Positions 34,653 through 46,640 of a stretch of 64,000 nt of DNA are shown in pieces; the first letter of the stretch is position 1; every line of letters starts with the position of its first letter. The translations under genes and the position numbers were made by a program. The notes under the pieces were generated by a model that was given only the letters and a program-made list of their open reading frames with translations, was not told the origin of the DNA and searched no databases. This DNA is from Deroplatys truncata (Eukaryota > Arthropoda > Insecta > Mantodea > Mantidae), in assembly GCA_030765065.1 (NCBI GenBank), contig CM060978.1:56138421-56202420 (forward strand). Direction: 5' to 3'.

Positions 34653-35395
34653 CTGCTGTTGTTCCCTCGTCAGATTTGTTTGTTATTTTACGTAGCCGCA
34701 TCCTCTCGCTTTGGAGGGATGAGTGGGCGGCCCTTCGGGGGAACAAGTTACGGGAGGTAAAGCCTCTCCCGTTAATCTGGGGTACCTCTTCTGGTTCGTG
34801 TCGTCGGGAAGAGGTACTTTTAGCTCGCTTATGAATTGGACATTGTCTTTTTAGCCATAGATACCTGCTCAGTGGTGACCCCGCACCACTCTATGAGCAG
34901 TGTGAGGCGCCCTTAATGGTGCGTCACATTTTAGCAGAGTGTCAAGTTTTAACTCCGTTGTGCGTTCGTGTTGGTTTGCCTGTTGGCCTAGCCAACGTTT
35001 TGGCAGACGATGCGCGTGCTGTAGAATGTCTTTTACGTTTTATCAGTGACATTGGATTTACCAGACGCATTTGATGTGCTGAGCGTCTTTTGACTGATTT
35101 TATATTGTCTTTTTAGTGGGGCATCTTCTCCCCAGTGGACATCTGGTGCTTGTGTCCCTGGCATTCTACAGTTCTTGACACGTTGCTTTACTCTTTTATT
35201 GACAATGCTTTTAGTGTGTTCGTTTTTGGAATTTGGTGGCTTTTTTTTACCTTTTGGACATCGCGGGTTTGTGTCCCGTTTTTTAATTATGCGTTTTTTT
35301 ATCGGACTTTTATTTTTGGACTGTACATTTTATACTTTGTAAGGGCGCTGATGACCTTAGCTGTTTAGCCCCTTAAACCGCATCTCATCATCATC
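34653..35395 (+). mobile_element. RNase H-type LINE, 743-bp 3' fragment
   Basis: The 10-bp duplication ACTACAGCTG at 34643-34652 and 35396-35405 fixes the ends. It encodes the C-terminal region after RNase H, including MVRHILAECQVLTP-like sequence (a knuckle with H and C) and a 3' untranslated region containing GGGCGCTGATGACCTTAGCT. The tail is CATCTCATCATCATCA. A longer relative lies at 60100-61088. Confidence 0.9.
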
Positions 35396-35639
35396 ACTAC
35401 AGCTGTAGGCTGGCACCTTCCTTGGAAAATCAGTTATTGTCTTCATTGCAGTTGCAGGGTGAAATTCCACACTTAATCTGCTATTCAGAATGCATGTTTG
35501 TTGGTGAGATGCCAAACTTAATCCCTAGACTTCCTTCGGCATGGTTAGCATGCCTATATGCGCATGCATATATCACTGGTGGCCTGGGTTTCTGTGCCAG
35601 TTATATTGGCAGAAAGTTTCAACATTAACCTGACACAGT

Positions 35640-36475
35640 GCCATAGTATTGTACTCCAATAAAAAAAATTTAGTATCTGTATTTCATTGGAAATTTACGT
35701 TTTCATGTCCACTGAACTAAAAACAGAAAAGCATTTTTAACAGAGAGGTCCTCAGGTATTATGTGGCATGCTTGAGAACACAGCATAACCCAGAAAAAAA
35801 AGTTGACTAACTACTAATCATGGAATTTAAGTTCAGCATCTTTAAAGAAGCATGTGGTACCTACATGATTTTCCAGAAAATTCTCCCACGCCAAACTGCT
35901 CTTTACAGGGAACAGTTATTGTTAATTTTTTATTTTCTAAAAAATGGCCCTAACAATGTTATCTAAAATATTATAATTATGTTCAAAATATTTCTATGCT
36001 AATAAAATACCTTGAATTTGGGTGAACAGCCTGTGAAATCTTCTTCATTGGAATGAATTGTATACAATTTTTTGTAGGTGGTAAACCTAGTGAAAAATAA
36101 AAGCTCCGTATCATATATAATTTATGCCAAATCACTTATCTAGTATTTAGTTATTTTCAAAATGTTCACTATTACATCTCAACTTTCCACAGGTTGAATA
36201 GTCATGTGGCATCTATAAAACATATGGTGATTTTAATGATCTTCCTGCATGGGCTGATTCAATAATGTGGAACAGTTGTATGTGTGTGTGTTATTTTTTT
36301 ATTTCTTTATTTTTCATTTTGTGTTTGCAATCATGTCCACTTTGCTTAATTGGGAACTATTTCTATAAAAAAATCTTGTGTTGCATGCAAATGACTTTCT
36401 CTATGAACTAATTTTACAAAATTAACTATTAAAAACAGGGGCATTATGAATAGTGAAGTTTTCTGTTGAATTTGG
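35640..36475 (+). repeat. Family Q, old diverged copy
   Basis: Follows the Q order (TATTTCATTGGAAATTTACG, AAAGCATTTTTAACAGAG, CAGCATAACCCAGAAA, then a CTCTTTACAGGGAACAG block) with heavy divergence. The ends are uncertain. Confidence 0.6.
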
Positions 36476-36489
36476 AATGATTTATACTA

Positions 36490-37584
36490 CTGTCCATTCC
36501 AAACCAGAGTGCCTTTCACTGAAAACAAACTCTTTGTATTATCCGCGCGAACTACTTTCCCCACCCTAATAGCTGCTTGTTCCCCTCTCACGTGCTTGTT
36601 GAACACTGTTTAAATCTATAAAAACACATCCTGTGTGTGAATCATAGTTCAAAATGCAACTTGAGGTAACAATCGATTTTATATGCATGTGGCAATGAAC
36701 ATTTTACTTCGTTAATCACAATCCTCGGGCAAAAGTGCAACACCCAACTCCGAAGATGACTCAGATGCCATATTGGAATCAAAACTTCTCTCCAAAATAA
36801 TGACAAGCTTATGCACAATTCCACAGCACTTTCGCACTTAAAACAAGTTCCCACATTTTATCCTCTTCTATGTTGTATTATGTCTGTTTATATTCCCTGC
36901 TCGCTTTGGTTACGCTTCTCACTGAAACGCCTGTAAAATCCGATATTGGTTTCGTAATATGCACTAATGCAAGTGTCGGGTATTTTTGTAATAGTGAGTT
37001 GAATATATGAAGTATTGTTTGTTTTTCGCCACTTTTTAACTGCTTCCCACTTTTATGTTTGAACAGTTTATTCGCACTACACACACCTTCCTCTGCCATA
37101 TGAACTCAAATACTAACAGACAAAATCAGAAGATTTGACCTGAGCTGAGCATATGCGTGCCTGCGTATTATGAATGCCTGTTCATTTATCATATATCCTG
37201 TGTTACGCAATGTGTTTATTCGGTACTCAGATAGTGCCTCTGGGAATTCATTGCTGCATTTCTTGTATATGTAAGATAGTGGCAGTCATGCATGCAGTTG
37301 GTATTAAAAGCAAGATACTCTCGGCGTTAGCGCAATAGCAGACAAAAATAATATTTTGTAATCTCTTAACAGATAGTATATATCCACTACCTTTAACAAT
37401 GAGTTCTTATGATAACCGCAATAAAATGTGCAGTTCTATACCTTTTCTGCTCTTATATTTCATAATACAATACATGTATTAAGGAACTATTTATGTTGGC
37501 GTAAGAGTGTGTTCTTGGGTTCGTGACAAGCAGAAGCACGTGCTTCTGTTTACATCAGAGGGAACTCTGGTTTGGAATGGACAG
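36490..37584 (-). mobile_element. TIR DNA transposon, internally deleted (1.1 kb)
   Basis: Inverted repeats CTGTCCATTCCAAACCAGAG at both ends, flanked by TA (36488-36489 and 37585-37586). On the minus strand, 37099-36878 encodes 73 residues with SGKQLKSGEKQTILHIFNSL and FTGVSVRSVTKASREY, a helix-turn-helix of the insect Tc1/IS630-like type. A frameshift later, the C-terminal end of the protein may be read as ESSSELGVALLPEDCD. The catalytic core is absent. Confidence 0.8.
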
Positions 37585-37586
37585 TA

Positions 37587-38239
37587 GCTGTACACAACAC
37601 ATAAATTTTTAAAACTGGAATATTTTCGAGGACATTTGCCATCATCAGCAATTAGGTGACAAACATGTTCCTCTTTCCCCTCTCCTGGCTGGGTTTGATC
37701 CTGCTGCCATCTATTGGTTGGGTAAGAGAGCTCTAATAACAGCTCTCGGCAGAATTTAAAATTTATGGTATTAACTGCATTCTTGACAATGAATATTTGC
37801 TCCCAAATAGCTAGTGATGAGGAAGCTGGTTTTAACAGTTTTATTGTTTGACCACTGTTGTAGTACTCAGACCAAAAATATTATGTTAGCAGATTTGTAT
37901 GTTTAGTAAGTGTACTCTCTGTTTTAACATCTTAAATATTTAACCTGGGTTGAAGCCATTTAAGGGTACCCATAGGTGAAATTTCTAAACCTTGCAGTTT
38001 TATCCAAATGTTTTCAAAAGTTCCTGCTCTACCTCGATTATAAGAGTGTTTTAAATTTCATCTGTAATCTTTAATATTTTTTGAGAAAAAGTCATATTTT
38101 ACTTTAGTTATGTTAATTAATCAGGTGTTCCACATGAAGTAGCAATCAGATTTTTGAAAAAATAAAATACCATCATAATGTACAAAAGTAACATGCAGAA
38201 TTTCATTCACTACTCTGGTGTCTCAGGCAAAAATTTTTA
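37587..38239. other. No gene recognised
   Basis: Unassigned sequence between the TIR transposon and the LINE. Nothing specific was seen. Confidence 0.4.
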
Positions 38240-38248
38240 AACTTTATA

Positions 38249-39316
38249 TGTAATATTTATTTTATCATTATCTCAATAATACAAATAAAGCTTACTTCTA
38301 AAACTTATGTCTAGTGCTCCAGTTTTCTAGCTTTCGCATATTTATCCCCATAGGCTGTAAATATGGGATAAAGCTACTATACCATCTCTCCACTTTCCAA
38401 ACTATGCCCGTTCTGCTGTACCTTTCTTAAGCTCCTTATCCACTTATCCCTTGTGTTGCCTAAAATGTCCCCATCATTTTAATTGTTTCTACTTTTGTGC
38501 TTCCCAACATTCTTAATGCTACTGCTTCTTTGTTTAGCTTGTCCCATTTTTTATTCCATATAACCTCTCTCCACCTTTTAACCTTATCACATTCTATTAG
38601 ACAATGAAAAGTACTATCCGATTCATCACACATAATACATCTCCCCGAACAATTATATCCATTCTTTTTTAAAAATATTACTTCTGTGCGCATCCACACA
38701 AGACCTATTCTACTAAATTGATTGCATATATCTACATAATTCTTGCTTCCCCAATTTCTTTTAACTGATTTATACAAGATCAATGATCTTTTATCCTCAA
38801 AACTAGCCCATATCTCTTGTTTCTTGATATCTTCCACCTTCAATCTCACTTCTTTCCAAAACCCACTGTTATTATATTTATCTAATATGAAAATATTCCT
38901 CATGCCAATTTCTTTTAGCACATTTCCCATTTTCCGAATCCAACACTCTTCCCCTAAGACAGCTTTTTGGAACTGTATACATTCTTTTAATATACATAGT
39001 ACTATCTTCTAAATTTAAACATCTATACCAATACTTCAAAATTCTTTCCACTATTATACCTTTTCTCCCTACCCTTCCTAGCTCTGCCAGTGCCACGCCC
39101 CTTGGTGAACTCTTGGGTAAACCCAGAACTTCTCTACAAAACATTCTATGGACTATATCAATCTTACACCATCCCTTTGCCACCCCCCATATTTCTATTC
39201 CATATAACATTTTTGACTCCACTACAGCTTCATATAGCCTTTCCAATCAGTTCATTGTTAGCGTGGTTGTTTTGCACAAGCAAGCTCTAACAGCTTTCAT
39301 GACTAGCTTTCCTTTC
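38249..39316 (-). mobile_element. LINE, 1.07-kb 5'-truncated copy (reverse)
   Basis: Flanked by the 9-bp duplication AACTTTATA (38240-38248 and 39317-39325). The minus strand is closely similar to 12400-13470: it has LERLYEAVVESKMLYGIEIW, a frameshift near 38990, and the knuckle CIMCDESDSTFHCLIEC. It carries the same TGA before LERLYEAV as the copy at 10829 (reverse complement at 39246-39249). The tail is TATTACATA. Confidence 0.9.
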
Positions 39317-39325
39317 AACTTTATA

Positions 39326-39641
39326 ATAGAATTTTTTAAACAATTATCTTCAGTGGTCAACTTAATTATGTCATATGTTGGGCAATTTAAATAGTAGCAA
39401 AAACCATATACCAGTTCATTCTCTCATTGTTTGTTCTAAAAATTTGAACAAGATTGGCAGGTTCAAACCTGGCAGAGGGCAATGAATTTTTTTCAGGTGT
39501 AAAAAATCCTTAGCATGGCTTCCTTCTGAAGCGAAGTAAAGCCGATGGTCCCATGTCGTAGATTTACGGCATGCAATAGAACCTCAGGCCTAATAAAGAG
39601 GCCTCTGAACAAAACAGTTCTGGTCTTTCATGTCCAATATA
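39326..39641. other. No gene; SINE-like fragment
   Basis: Around 39450-39500 GGCAGGTTCAAACCTGGCAG resembles the B box and flank of the tRNA-derived SINE. The rest is unassigned. Confidence 0.4.
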
Positions 39642-40284
39642 CAGGTGGATTATTTAACTTGAGACTGTACAATATCTCCCAAACTAAGGTTGTAGAAGGA
39701 AATGTCTTGAATAAAAGTTGCTTGATATTATGGATAAAAGTAAATGCCATTAGTCGTGTTTAATTTGGAGGATGTTGTGATGATCATTTTAGGGTCAATT
39801 TAATTTCTTTAAATGGAAACCTACCATTTTTATGCTGTTTTCTCACTCATAAAAAAACTAAACAATATTTGTATAAAGCACTTTGCAATTGTTCTTGCAC
39901 CAACATAAATGGCAATGAAAATTCTGAATAGCTGTTTACAAAGAGCATAATGAATGATTAAACCATCCATGGATGGTCGTTTGTGGGTCAAGTTACGTTT
40001 CATAATTGGTAATCAACATTTTTTATTTTGTTTACTTATTCCTCACCACAAAATAAACAGCGTTTTATAAACCATTTTCTAATGAGAAAACAACATACAA
40101 AATGTATGTTATTTAAAAAACATAAATTGACCTTAAAATGACCATCATAATGTCCTCCAAACAAAACACGACTAATAGCATTTACTTTCCCCCTTAATAT
40201 CAAGCAGCTTTTATTAAAGACGTTTCTTTCTACAATGCTTAGTTTTGGAGATATTGTACAGCCTTAACTCAGTGGTCCAACCTG
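39642..40284. mobile_element. MITE with long inverted repeats (643 bp)
   Basis: Arms of about 170 bp (39642-39815 and 40120-40284) are inverted copies, with outer ends CAGGTGGA and CCAACCTG and TA dinucleotides at 39640-39641 and 40285-40286. Both arms contain ACTGTACAATATCTCC or its complement, and GGTCAATTTAATTTC-type sequence at the inner edge. The spacer has no coding sequence. The TA flank suggests a Tc1/mariner-mobilised MITE. Confidence 0.7.
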
Positions 40285-41097
40285 TAGAATGGGATGTTAG
40301 GGACTATAGTAGTTAAAGAGTATTGTTAAATAAAACTCATCTTAATTTTTTGAACAAGATTAGTTGCAAACTACATCACATGGAACATTTTTAATGCACA
40401 AAAATGTAAGAAAAATTGAAGTGGAGTAAAAGGTACTGGAAGTAAATACAGACAATTAGGCCGTGTGCTCATGTGTATTTAAATGGTCACATGTTGAAGT
40501 TTTAAAAAGCTCTATGAGAAAAAGCTATGGTCTGTAGTTGAAGCTAAAGGTTTGAAGTATTTGTTGAACATAAAAACTAATTTTTTTGAAAATTTTGACC
40601 AAATTTCAGCTATGGATTTCCTTAAATCTGCTATGTCCTGTATACGTTGATGTTCTCTTGATTATTCTTCTTTATTTAGAGGGAATTATTTAACCTATGT
40701 ATCAGACTTTCGAAAACTGCAAACTGGTTTGAGATCAGATTGCAACCATTCTTTTTAATTTAATTATCCACATGTGTCCGTTTTCTATAGATTCCAAATT
40801 TAATTCTTTTGTGGGCTAATTATTTTGAGGTCCAAAAAGAGTAAGGTGTTATTTTCCTGTGTTTCCATTGTGAATTTTATACAACCGCCAAACGTTCACT
40901 CTTCTATCTACTTCTTGTTAATCAAAATCAACTTTTATTGTACATTTTGTTACAGGTATAAGAATAGGGTAGACCAGAGTGAGTCAGATTTTTAAAAAGT
41001 GGATCACTCTGTGATGCCTTTGAAATTTATTTGCATGACCATGAGAAAAAATTAATAGGGACTTACCGCTTTAAAAAGTTACAAGTATTTGAAAATT
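40285..41097. other. No gene recognised
   Basis: About 800 bp of AT-rich DNA. Nothing specific was seen. Confidence 0.4.
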
Positions 41098-41099
41098 TA

Positions 41100-42375
41100 T
41101 GAGGGCAGTCCCAGAAGTACCCGACGTGACATATATATAGCGTTTGTTGTTTCAAACAAATGACTATGGTAGAAAGTACTACCCTTATAAAGCTTAAGTT
41201 TGAAGTTTGACGATGCTAAGTTATTTAGTAATTGTTTGGCAGCCATTATTAGTGAACGCTCTCAGTGAATTTGTAAACATGGATAAAACTGGCCATCGTT
41301 TGTGATACAATACTTTCACTTGAAAGTTCTTAGTCCAACTAATATTAAAGCTGAGCTAGATTCTATTCTGGGGAGTCTGCTCCTTTGTTTACAACAGTAA
41401 AGTATTGGGTGGCAGGATTTAAGCGAGGCCATTTGAGCTGCCAAGACAAACATTGCAGTGGTCGACCAAATGAGGTGACCATGCCAGAAATTGTGAAGAA
41501 AATTTACAAAATGGTATTGGATAACCGTCGACTGAAAGTGTGTGAGTTAGCATACTCATTTCAAAAAGTGCTGTACATTGCATACTAACTGAAAATTTAG
41601 ACATGAGATAGCTGTGCACAAGATGGGTGCCGCATTTACTCACAATGGAACAAAAGCTGCATCGTGAGGATGTTTCAATAGAGCGTTTGGTGATGTTTCG
41701 CTGCAATAAAGCCGAGTTTTTGCATCGATTCATAACCATGGATGAAACATAGGTCCATCACTTTACACCTGAGGCAAAGGAACAGTCAAAACAGTGGATT
41801 AAAAGGGGAGAATCAGCTCCAAAGAAGGCGAACACAGTTTCATCTGTAGGCAAGGTCATGGTGTCAGTTTTTTGGGATGCGCGTGGGATAATTTGCATTG
41901 ATTATCTTCAAAAAGGAAAAGCATCAATGGCAAGTATTATGCAAACTAATTGTAAGGTTTGAATGATGACATCAAGCAAAAATAGCCGCATTTAGGGAAA
42001 AAGAAAGTTCTGTTTCATCAAGACAATGCACCAGTTCACACATCCATTTTCATCATGGCCAAAATCAATGAGTTAAAGTTTGAATTGCTTCCTCATGCAC
42101 CCTATTTGCCAGACGTAGCCCCCTCTGTATATTTTCTGTTACCAAAGTTGAAGAAATGGCTTGGTGGTAAAAGATTTGCCAACAATGAAGAGGTGGAGTT
42201 TGCAGTTGATAGCCATTTTGCAGAACTCGATGGTTCTCACTATAAACAGTGTATCGAAGCTATTGAACATCGCTGGAAAGGAGCTGAAAGGAGACTATGT
42301 AGAGAAATAAAGATGTTTTTTCCCAAAATTTTTGTGTTTTCTTTGTTAGGTCAGGTACTTCTGGGACAGGCCTCA
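41100..42375 (+). mobile_element. mariner, near full-length pseudogene (1.28 kb)
   Basis: Ends TGAGGGCAGTCCCAGAAGTA and, inverted at the right, TGAGGCCTGTCCCAGAAGTA, with TA at 41098-41099 and 42376-42377. The transposase is in several frames: VKYWVAGFKRGHLSCQDKHC and GRPNEVTMPEIVKKIYKMVL (DNA-binding part), KVLFHQDNAPVHTS (catalytic HQDNAP segment), then SSVYFLLPKLKKWLGGKRFA and the C-terminus ending near 42300. The total length equals a standard mariner, so damage is by point mutation and frameshift rather than deletion. Confidence 0.9.
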
Positions 42376-42414
42376 TACATCAGTAACAAATAGTATCTTA
42401 GAAATGGTTAATGT

Positions 42415-42780
42415 CACGAAATATTTATTTCACATAAACAGTGTACTTTAGAGCCATTTATGGGAAAATGAAAAATAATGAAAAACTTTCCATGTAAAGG
42501 ATAGTTTGGTGTGGGGGATTTGCTTGAAAATCTTTGTATTGCATTCTTGGAAGACACAACTGAAATACCAAACTTGGTATCTAATTGACTTTGGGTTTTG
42601 GAGCTTTGCTGTTCACAGGCGCACACATATTCATAGATGTTTTTCCAAAAATGCATTTTTTTTTAATTTCAGGAAGTCTTAAAACATGTGCTTTTTTCAG
42701 TGAAATCTCTATATCAAATTTTTGGGTGGAATGCATTACTTCCTTCACTTTCTATAGGTAAGTAGTAGAGAAAGTAAATT
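42415..42780 (-). repeat. Family Q 5' fragment (reverse)
   Basis: Reverse-oriented start of a Q copy: the block GGATAGTTTGGTGTGGGGGA, ATACCAAACTTGGTATCTAA, and at the right AAGTAGTAGAGAAAGTAAATT, which is the element's 5' hairpin region inverted. Confidence 0.7.
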
Positions 42781-42929
42781 GTATCACCAGTGCAGTAATG
42801 TGAATAGAAAAATCACTTTTTACATGAACGCCATGAACTATAAGGGATTAAGTGATGTTGGAATAAGGAGAAAAATTCTTGTGTGTGTGTAAGAGAGGAC
42901 TTTTTTAAATTATATAAAACATTTTATTC

Positions 42930-43280
42930 AGAGTTGAAACGCTTAACATCACTTACATGTTTTACAACTTGACTGGTTATCACTTTTGGATGACAAATCA
43001 AACTTCACACCCTTAAAACTGGTAAAACACACAGCAGAGTTGGATACTTGGATAAAGCTGTTAATCACAAAACATAAACACCGTGTGATGAACTTTAAAT
43101 TGGCCACCGAACCCACTATGGAGTTTCATCACTACACCACCAGGTTGTACCACACACAGATGCATACCAGACAACACCTTGAGGAACCAGTCGAGCACTT
43201 CCAATGATGGCAATTAGCGCTCGAAACCAATCAAGTTGTAAACCATGTAAGTGATGTTAATTGTTTCAGCCCTGACTCAA
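42930..43280. mobile_element. Small hairpin MITE (about 340 bp)
   Basis: Inverted ends of about 45 bp: left GAAACGCTTAACATCACTTA with ATGTTTTACAACTTGACTGG, right the complement of GAAACAATTAACATCACTTA. The centre shows an open frame of 73 codons without motifs. A related motif occurs at about 55385 (AACATCACTTAAGTTTACTC). Confidence 0.6.
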
Positions 43281-43331
43281 ATTATATAATTTCAAATTCA
43301 CATCACTATTACTACTCTGTATTTACTCTTA

Positions 43332-44297
43332 GCTTGATCCGCGTCAAAACAAACCCCAGGTGACCAGTGCACCGCTATAGTGTGTCCTTCCGCCATTCGC
43401 ACTAGAAATTCTGTCACACTTTCAGACCATGTGGCGAGTACAAGCGGCATGTAGTGCAAAAAAGAACAGAGTCCTTATTTCGACAACTGAAACGGTGACT
43501 AGCATATTCTGTTAAGGGTTAAAGGTGATAAGATGATAGTTGCAACAAAATAAACGTTTGCACATATAATAATAGTTAATTCTAAAATAAATGAGTGAAA
43601 AATAAAGTAACAAGTATGCAATAACCTAATTTATTCGCTCTCTGGAAGTGGCACTTTATTAACTGTTGGTGGCTCATTTTAAAAAAGAAATTGTGCACTG
43701 TTACGCGAATTGCATTCTTCTTAAAATCACTACATTCTTGCATCACATATTTCATATGCTTTCTTTTTTTTCCGGATGTAACCACTTTTCTCGTTTCAGA
43801 TTTTTCTACACAAGCACTGTTTATACTTGTACTCGAAACACCAGTGAACTCAGGATTAATTTCACCATTTCTTTCGCGGAAAGTGTGATATTTCTCACAT
43901 AACTTACAATAAAGATTCAACACCATTGTTTTTTTCACCAATAGTCAATGGTTTATGCGGCTAATGCTTGACGTAATTCGACGAAAACACAAGAGCGAAT
44001 TCACTGTCCTCCATGATACTAAACACAATTGCTGGTTTCTGGCTGTCAACAATATTCTGCGCCTACCCGGATGTCAGGTGACTCATACGAATTGCATCAT
44101 GGGACTTGCAGCTCTGTTTTACGGTATAAATCAGCGTTGAATAAAACCTTAGGTATTTGTATAGAATATTATACTATTTAATGATAAATTCATTCTAAAA
44201 TTCAGAGATTCACATGGGACTACTTTCCTGGTCGCATTGCTACCTTGTTCCACCACGGTGCACTGACCACGTGGGTTTGTTTTGCCGTGGATCAACC
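43332..44297 (-). mobile_element. TIR DNA transposon with N-terminal transposase piece
   Basis: Inverted ends GCTTGATCCGCGTCAAAACA and GGTTGATCCACGGCAAAACA (reverse complement at the right), flanked by TA (43330-43331 and 44298-44299). On the minus strand 43941-43582 encodes an N-terminal helix-turn-helix-type region, LCEKYHTFRERNGEINPEFT and GVSSTSINSACVEK, then SDFKKNAIRVTVHNFFFK, after which the frame leaves the family pattern. The DDE/D core is missing. Confidence 0.75.
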
Positions 44298-44689
44298 TAA
44301 GAGTGAATACAGTTTAGCTTATCCATATTTTATACTAACTTTTTTAAATTGCTTTTTGAAAGAGTTGAAGGACTCAGAACGTATATTTCTGTTGTAGGCT
44401 TGATGTGAAATTTTAGGAATAGTATACAATACCGACCTTAGGTAAGTGGTGGAGAAGGTAAGAATGGCTTTTCTCTCCTCTTTTTTTCTTGTTTTGTTCT
44501 CATCAAAGGGACCTCAAAGCACTTTTTCTTCAGTGAAATGTCATATACTTGAATGGAATTTTGCCAAACATAAGCGGGAGAGAAAGTAGAAATTAGGAAG
44601 GCTTGTGTATTTGACAGTGTCACACCATGGCTTATTCTTGTTATCTCTTACTCTTGTGCAGTGATACAAGTTTATGTTTGAATTTGCAG
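44298..44689. other. Intron end with faint family Q remnants
   Basis: Two short reverse stretches resemble the Q 5' end: TACAATACCGACCTTAGGTAAG near 44430 in part, and GAGAGAAAGTAG near 44580. The last 20 bp form the acceptor of PIH1-like exon 2. Confidence 0.4.
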
Positions 44690-44914
44690 GGTTGCAATGA
44701 ACCATGTTATATTAATGTGTTATCCTGGATAAAGATCTCAACTCCACGGAGACCAGAAGACCCTATACCTCTGTATGGTGGGATGAAGATTCCGTGCAGC
44801 AACACAGCAGTCATGTCATTCTCAGCTGACAAGAAACAGCAACCCATAATATTTGCTGTAATGGCAAATCCTGAAATCCTGCGTCTCAGTGGGAAAATGG
44901 CAAAGGACCCCACA
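44690..44914 (+). CDS. PIH1-domain protein (PIH1D2-like), coding exon 2
   Basis: Encodes residues 57-131. The acceptor is TTTGCAG|GGT at 44689/44690 and the donor CACA|GTAAGT at 44914/44915; both are phase 0. Residues 62-72, CYINVLSWIKI, correspond to the central F/Y-I-N-V/I strand of the PIH1 fold, and PRRPEDPIPLYGGMKI follows as in PIH1D2, where a P-x-P-x-x-x-x-P-V/I-P-L segment occurs. The exon closes with VMANPEILRLSGKMAKDPT, matching the helix that starts the C-terminal part of the domain. No damaging change is visible. The frame to the left of the acceptor is also open, so the splice position rests on the AG and on protein continuity. Confidence 0.8.
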
Positions 44915-45179
44915 GTAAGTATGAGTAAATGGTTTATTTCTTCACATTTTGTAATTACATTTAATAGTATAATACATTTACTCTACTTGGAATTGTTTGC
45001 TATTACAGCTTCCTATACATTTTACACATTAGTTACGTGCATATGTTGGTTCCTACCTTACTTGATGCTTTTATCTTTGATCCTAACAGCTAAATATTGT
45101 GGTTTTATCCAGGTTTCCCCAGTCCTTTAGTTTTTACATGTGCATTGCGTTGCAATAAACCATGTGCAAAGCATCCTCT

Positions 45180-45375
45180 TCTGTCTTTTGATCACTCACT
45201 AGAGTGTTGAACACAGGACTACTACTCTCTCTTTTGGTCGCTCACTGGAGTGTTGAACACAGGACTCCTCCTCTCTCTTCCAGTCACTCATTGGAGTGTC
45301 AAACACATGGCTCTCTTCCAGTCGCTCACTGGAGTGTCAAACACAGAACTCCTCTCTCTTCTGGTCACTCACTCC
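45180..45375 (+). repeat. Minisatellite, about 4-5 units of 40-55 bp
   Basis: Units share TCACTCACTAGAGTGTTGAA or close variants, followed by CACAGGACTCCTC-like and CTCTCTTCCAGTC. Unit lengths vary by small indels. It lies in intron 2 and abuts the LINE fragment on its right. Confidence 0.85.
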
Positions 45376-46640
45376 TAAAAGGATTAAGGAAAAACTTTGG
45401 GGAAAAATGTATTTTGTTTGGGAAATTAGATGACACTTTCCATTGTTTAATAGAGTGCAAAATGGTAAAGGCTGGTTCACAACCAACAGGAACGGTAATC
45501 AGAAGGAGAACGAGAAAGTTGAAATACATGTATTCAAATGGGAGCATTCATAATCGACAGCAAGCCTTCCTGGACCCTGGGAACGGGAAAGAAGACTTGC
45601 CAAAGTTTTAAGTTTCTCGTTCTCGGGCATGGCATATTAGATTCATATTGTGGATTATAGACTCTTCACTGTAGAGGTTATTCTAAGTGGCCGTGACTTA
45701 AAACAGCCACTAGTGCTCTCTAAGCCGCAAGCTGGAAACATGACACTGGAAGAAATGAGTAGTAAATGTGCTTCCTAATCTCAGATCCTGACCCGCAAAT
45801 CCAATGAGTGTTGGTTCCTCTCATGAAAGGGACATCTGTAGTTTGTGTATATACAACTCAAAGCTGGCTATTGCCTCAAAAACAATGGCAAAAGCTACAA
45901 AGAAAAGCAAAAACCAGTGGAAATTAAAAAAAGATCAATAAACAACTTTAATATATATGGCATTAAATAAAGGAATGAAAGTGTGGCACAACTAGAGGGA
46001 TTGGAAATGTAATGGATATGTATTTAGGTAGTGTTTACTCAATTGAATTTTGACGTTGGCTAACCCACATTATGTTGGCTAAATTGGAAGTAGGTGAAAA
46101 TATATCATTGGTCAGTCATAAACAAATAAAATCCCAATGTGCAAAATTGACTTTCACTTTGTGATCGATATGATTATTGATATGCATTCCTGTTCTTGTT
46201 ACCGGACTGTTGTGAACCAATATCTTGTATGCTGCATTGCTTCCCATTCTCGTTTCCGTTTTGGTTACTGTTCTCAGGCAGTTATGAACCAGCCTTTAGA
46301 CTGTATAGAGATAGTGTCTGGGATGAAAAATAGGATAAATTGCCACAATTTATGATTCTGCAGAAATGTTGTCAGACATGAGGGTAGGGAGCATTAATAA
46401 AAGTGGAATTTTCTAGGAAAAATAAGGGATAAGTGGATCAGAAGTTTAAAAAAGAAACATGAGCGCATACATAGTTGTGATAATGATGTATTGTAGAGGC
46501 TCTTTACCATATACACAACCTGGGAACCTGGGGGTTAAGGTAGGGAGAGCCTTGGTACTGTAGTGCTAGATTTGCTTTGAAATATATGGTTTGTTGTTTG
46601 TATTTTGTTGGAGTTATAAATAAAATATTATTATTTTTCA
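45376..46640 (+). mobile_element. LINE C-terminal fragment, split by a family T element
   Basis: 45376-45467 encodes LKGLRKNFGEKCILFGKLDD and TFHCLIECKMVK, the knuckle region seen in the LINE at 10829 (SGSTFHWLIECDKVKRW). After the insertion, 46297-46640 continues with LYRDSVWDEK, then GIFLGKIRDKWIRSLKKKHE in shifted frame, and a 3' untranslated region with a TAAATAAAATATTATTATT tail. It is 5' truncated, presumably at the minisatellite. Confidence 0.75.
45468..46296. mobile_element. Family T, non-autonomous TIR element (829 bp)
   Basis: Ends AAGGCTGGTTCACAACCAAC and, inverted at the right, AAGGCTGGTTCATAACTGCC. GGAGAACGAGAAAGTTGAAA near the left reappears inverted near the right as CCCATTCTCGTTTCCG. 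No coding sequence. It disrupts the LINE fragment. The second copy is at 52543-55706. The superfamily is not clear; no 8-bp duplication could be matched. Confidence 0.7.

Larger units (their letters stand above)
30473..44689 (+). other. Intron 1 of the PIH1-like gene (14.2 kb)
   Basis: The donor GTAATG at 30473 and acceptor TTTGCAG ending at 44689 bound it. It contains two mariner copies, a Tc1-like remnant, several Q copies, three truncated LINE or SINE-like pieces, two MITEs and two deleted TIR transposons, each listed separately. Insertions occur in both orientations. Confidence 0.7.

Noticed and set aside
45180..45375. Possible CRISPR-like array
   Set aside because: Units are adjacent, variable and without unique spacers; this is an ordinary minisatellite in a eukaryotic intron.
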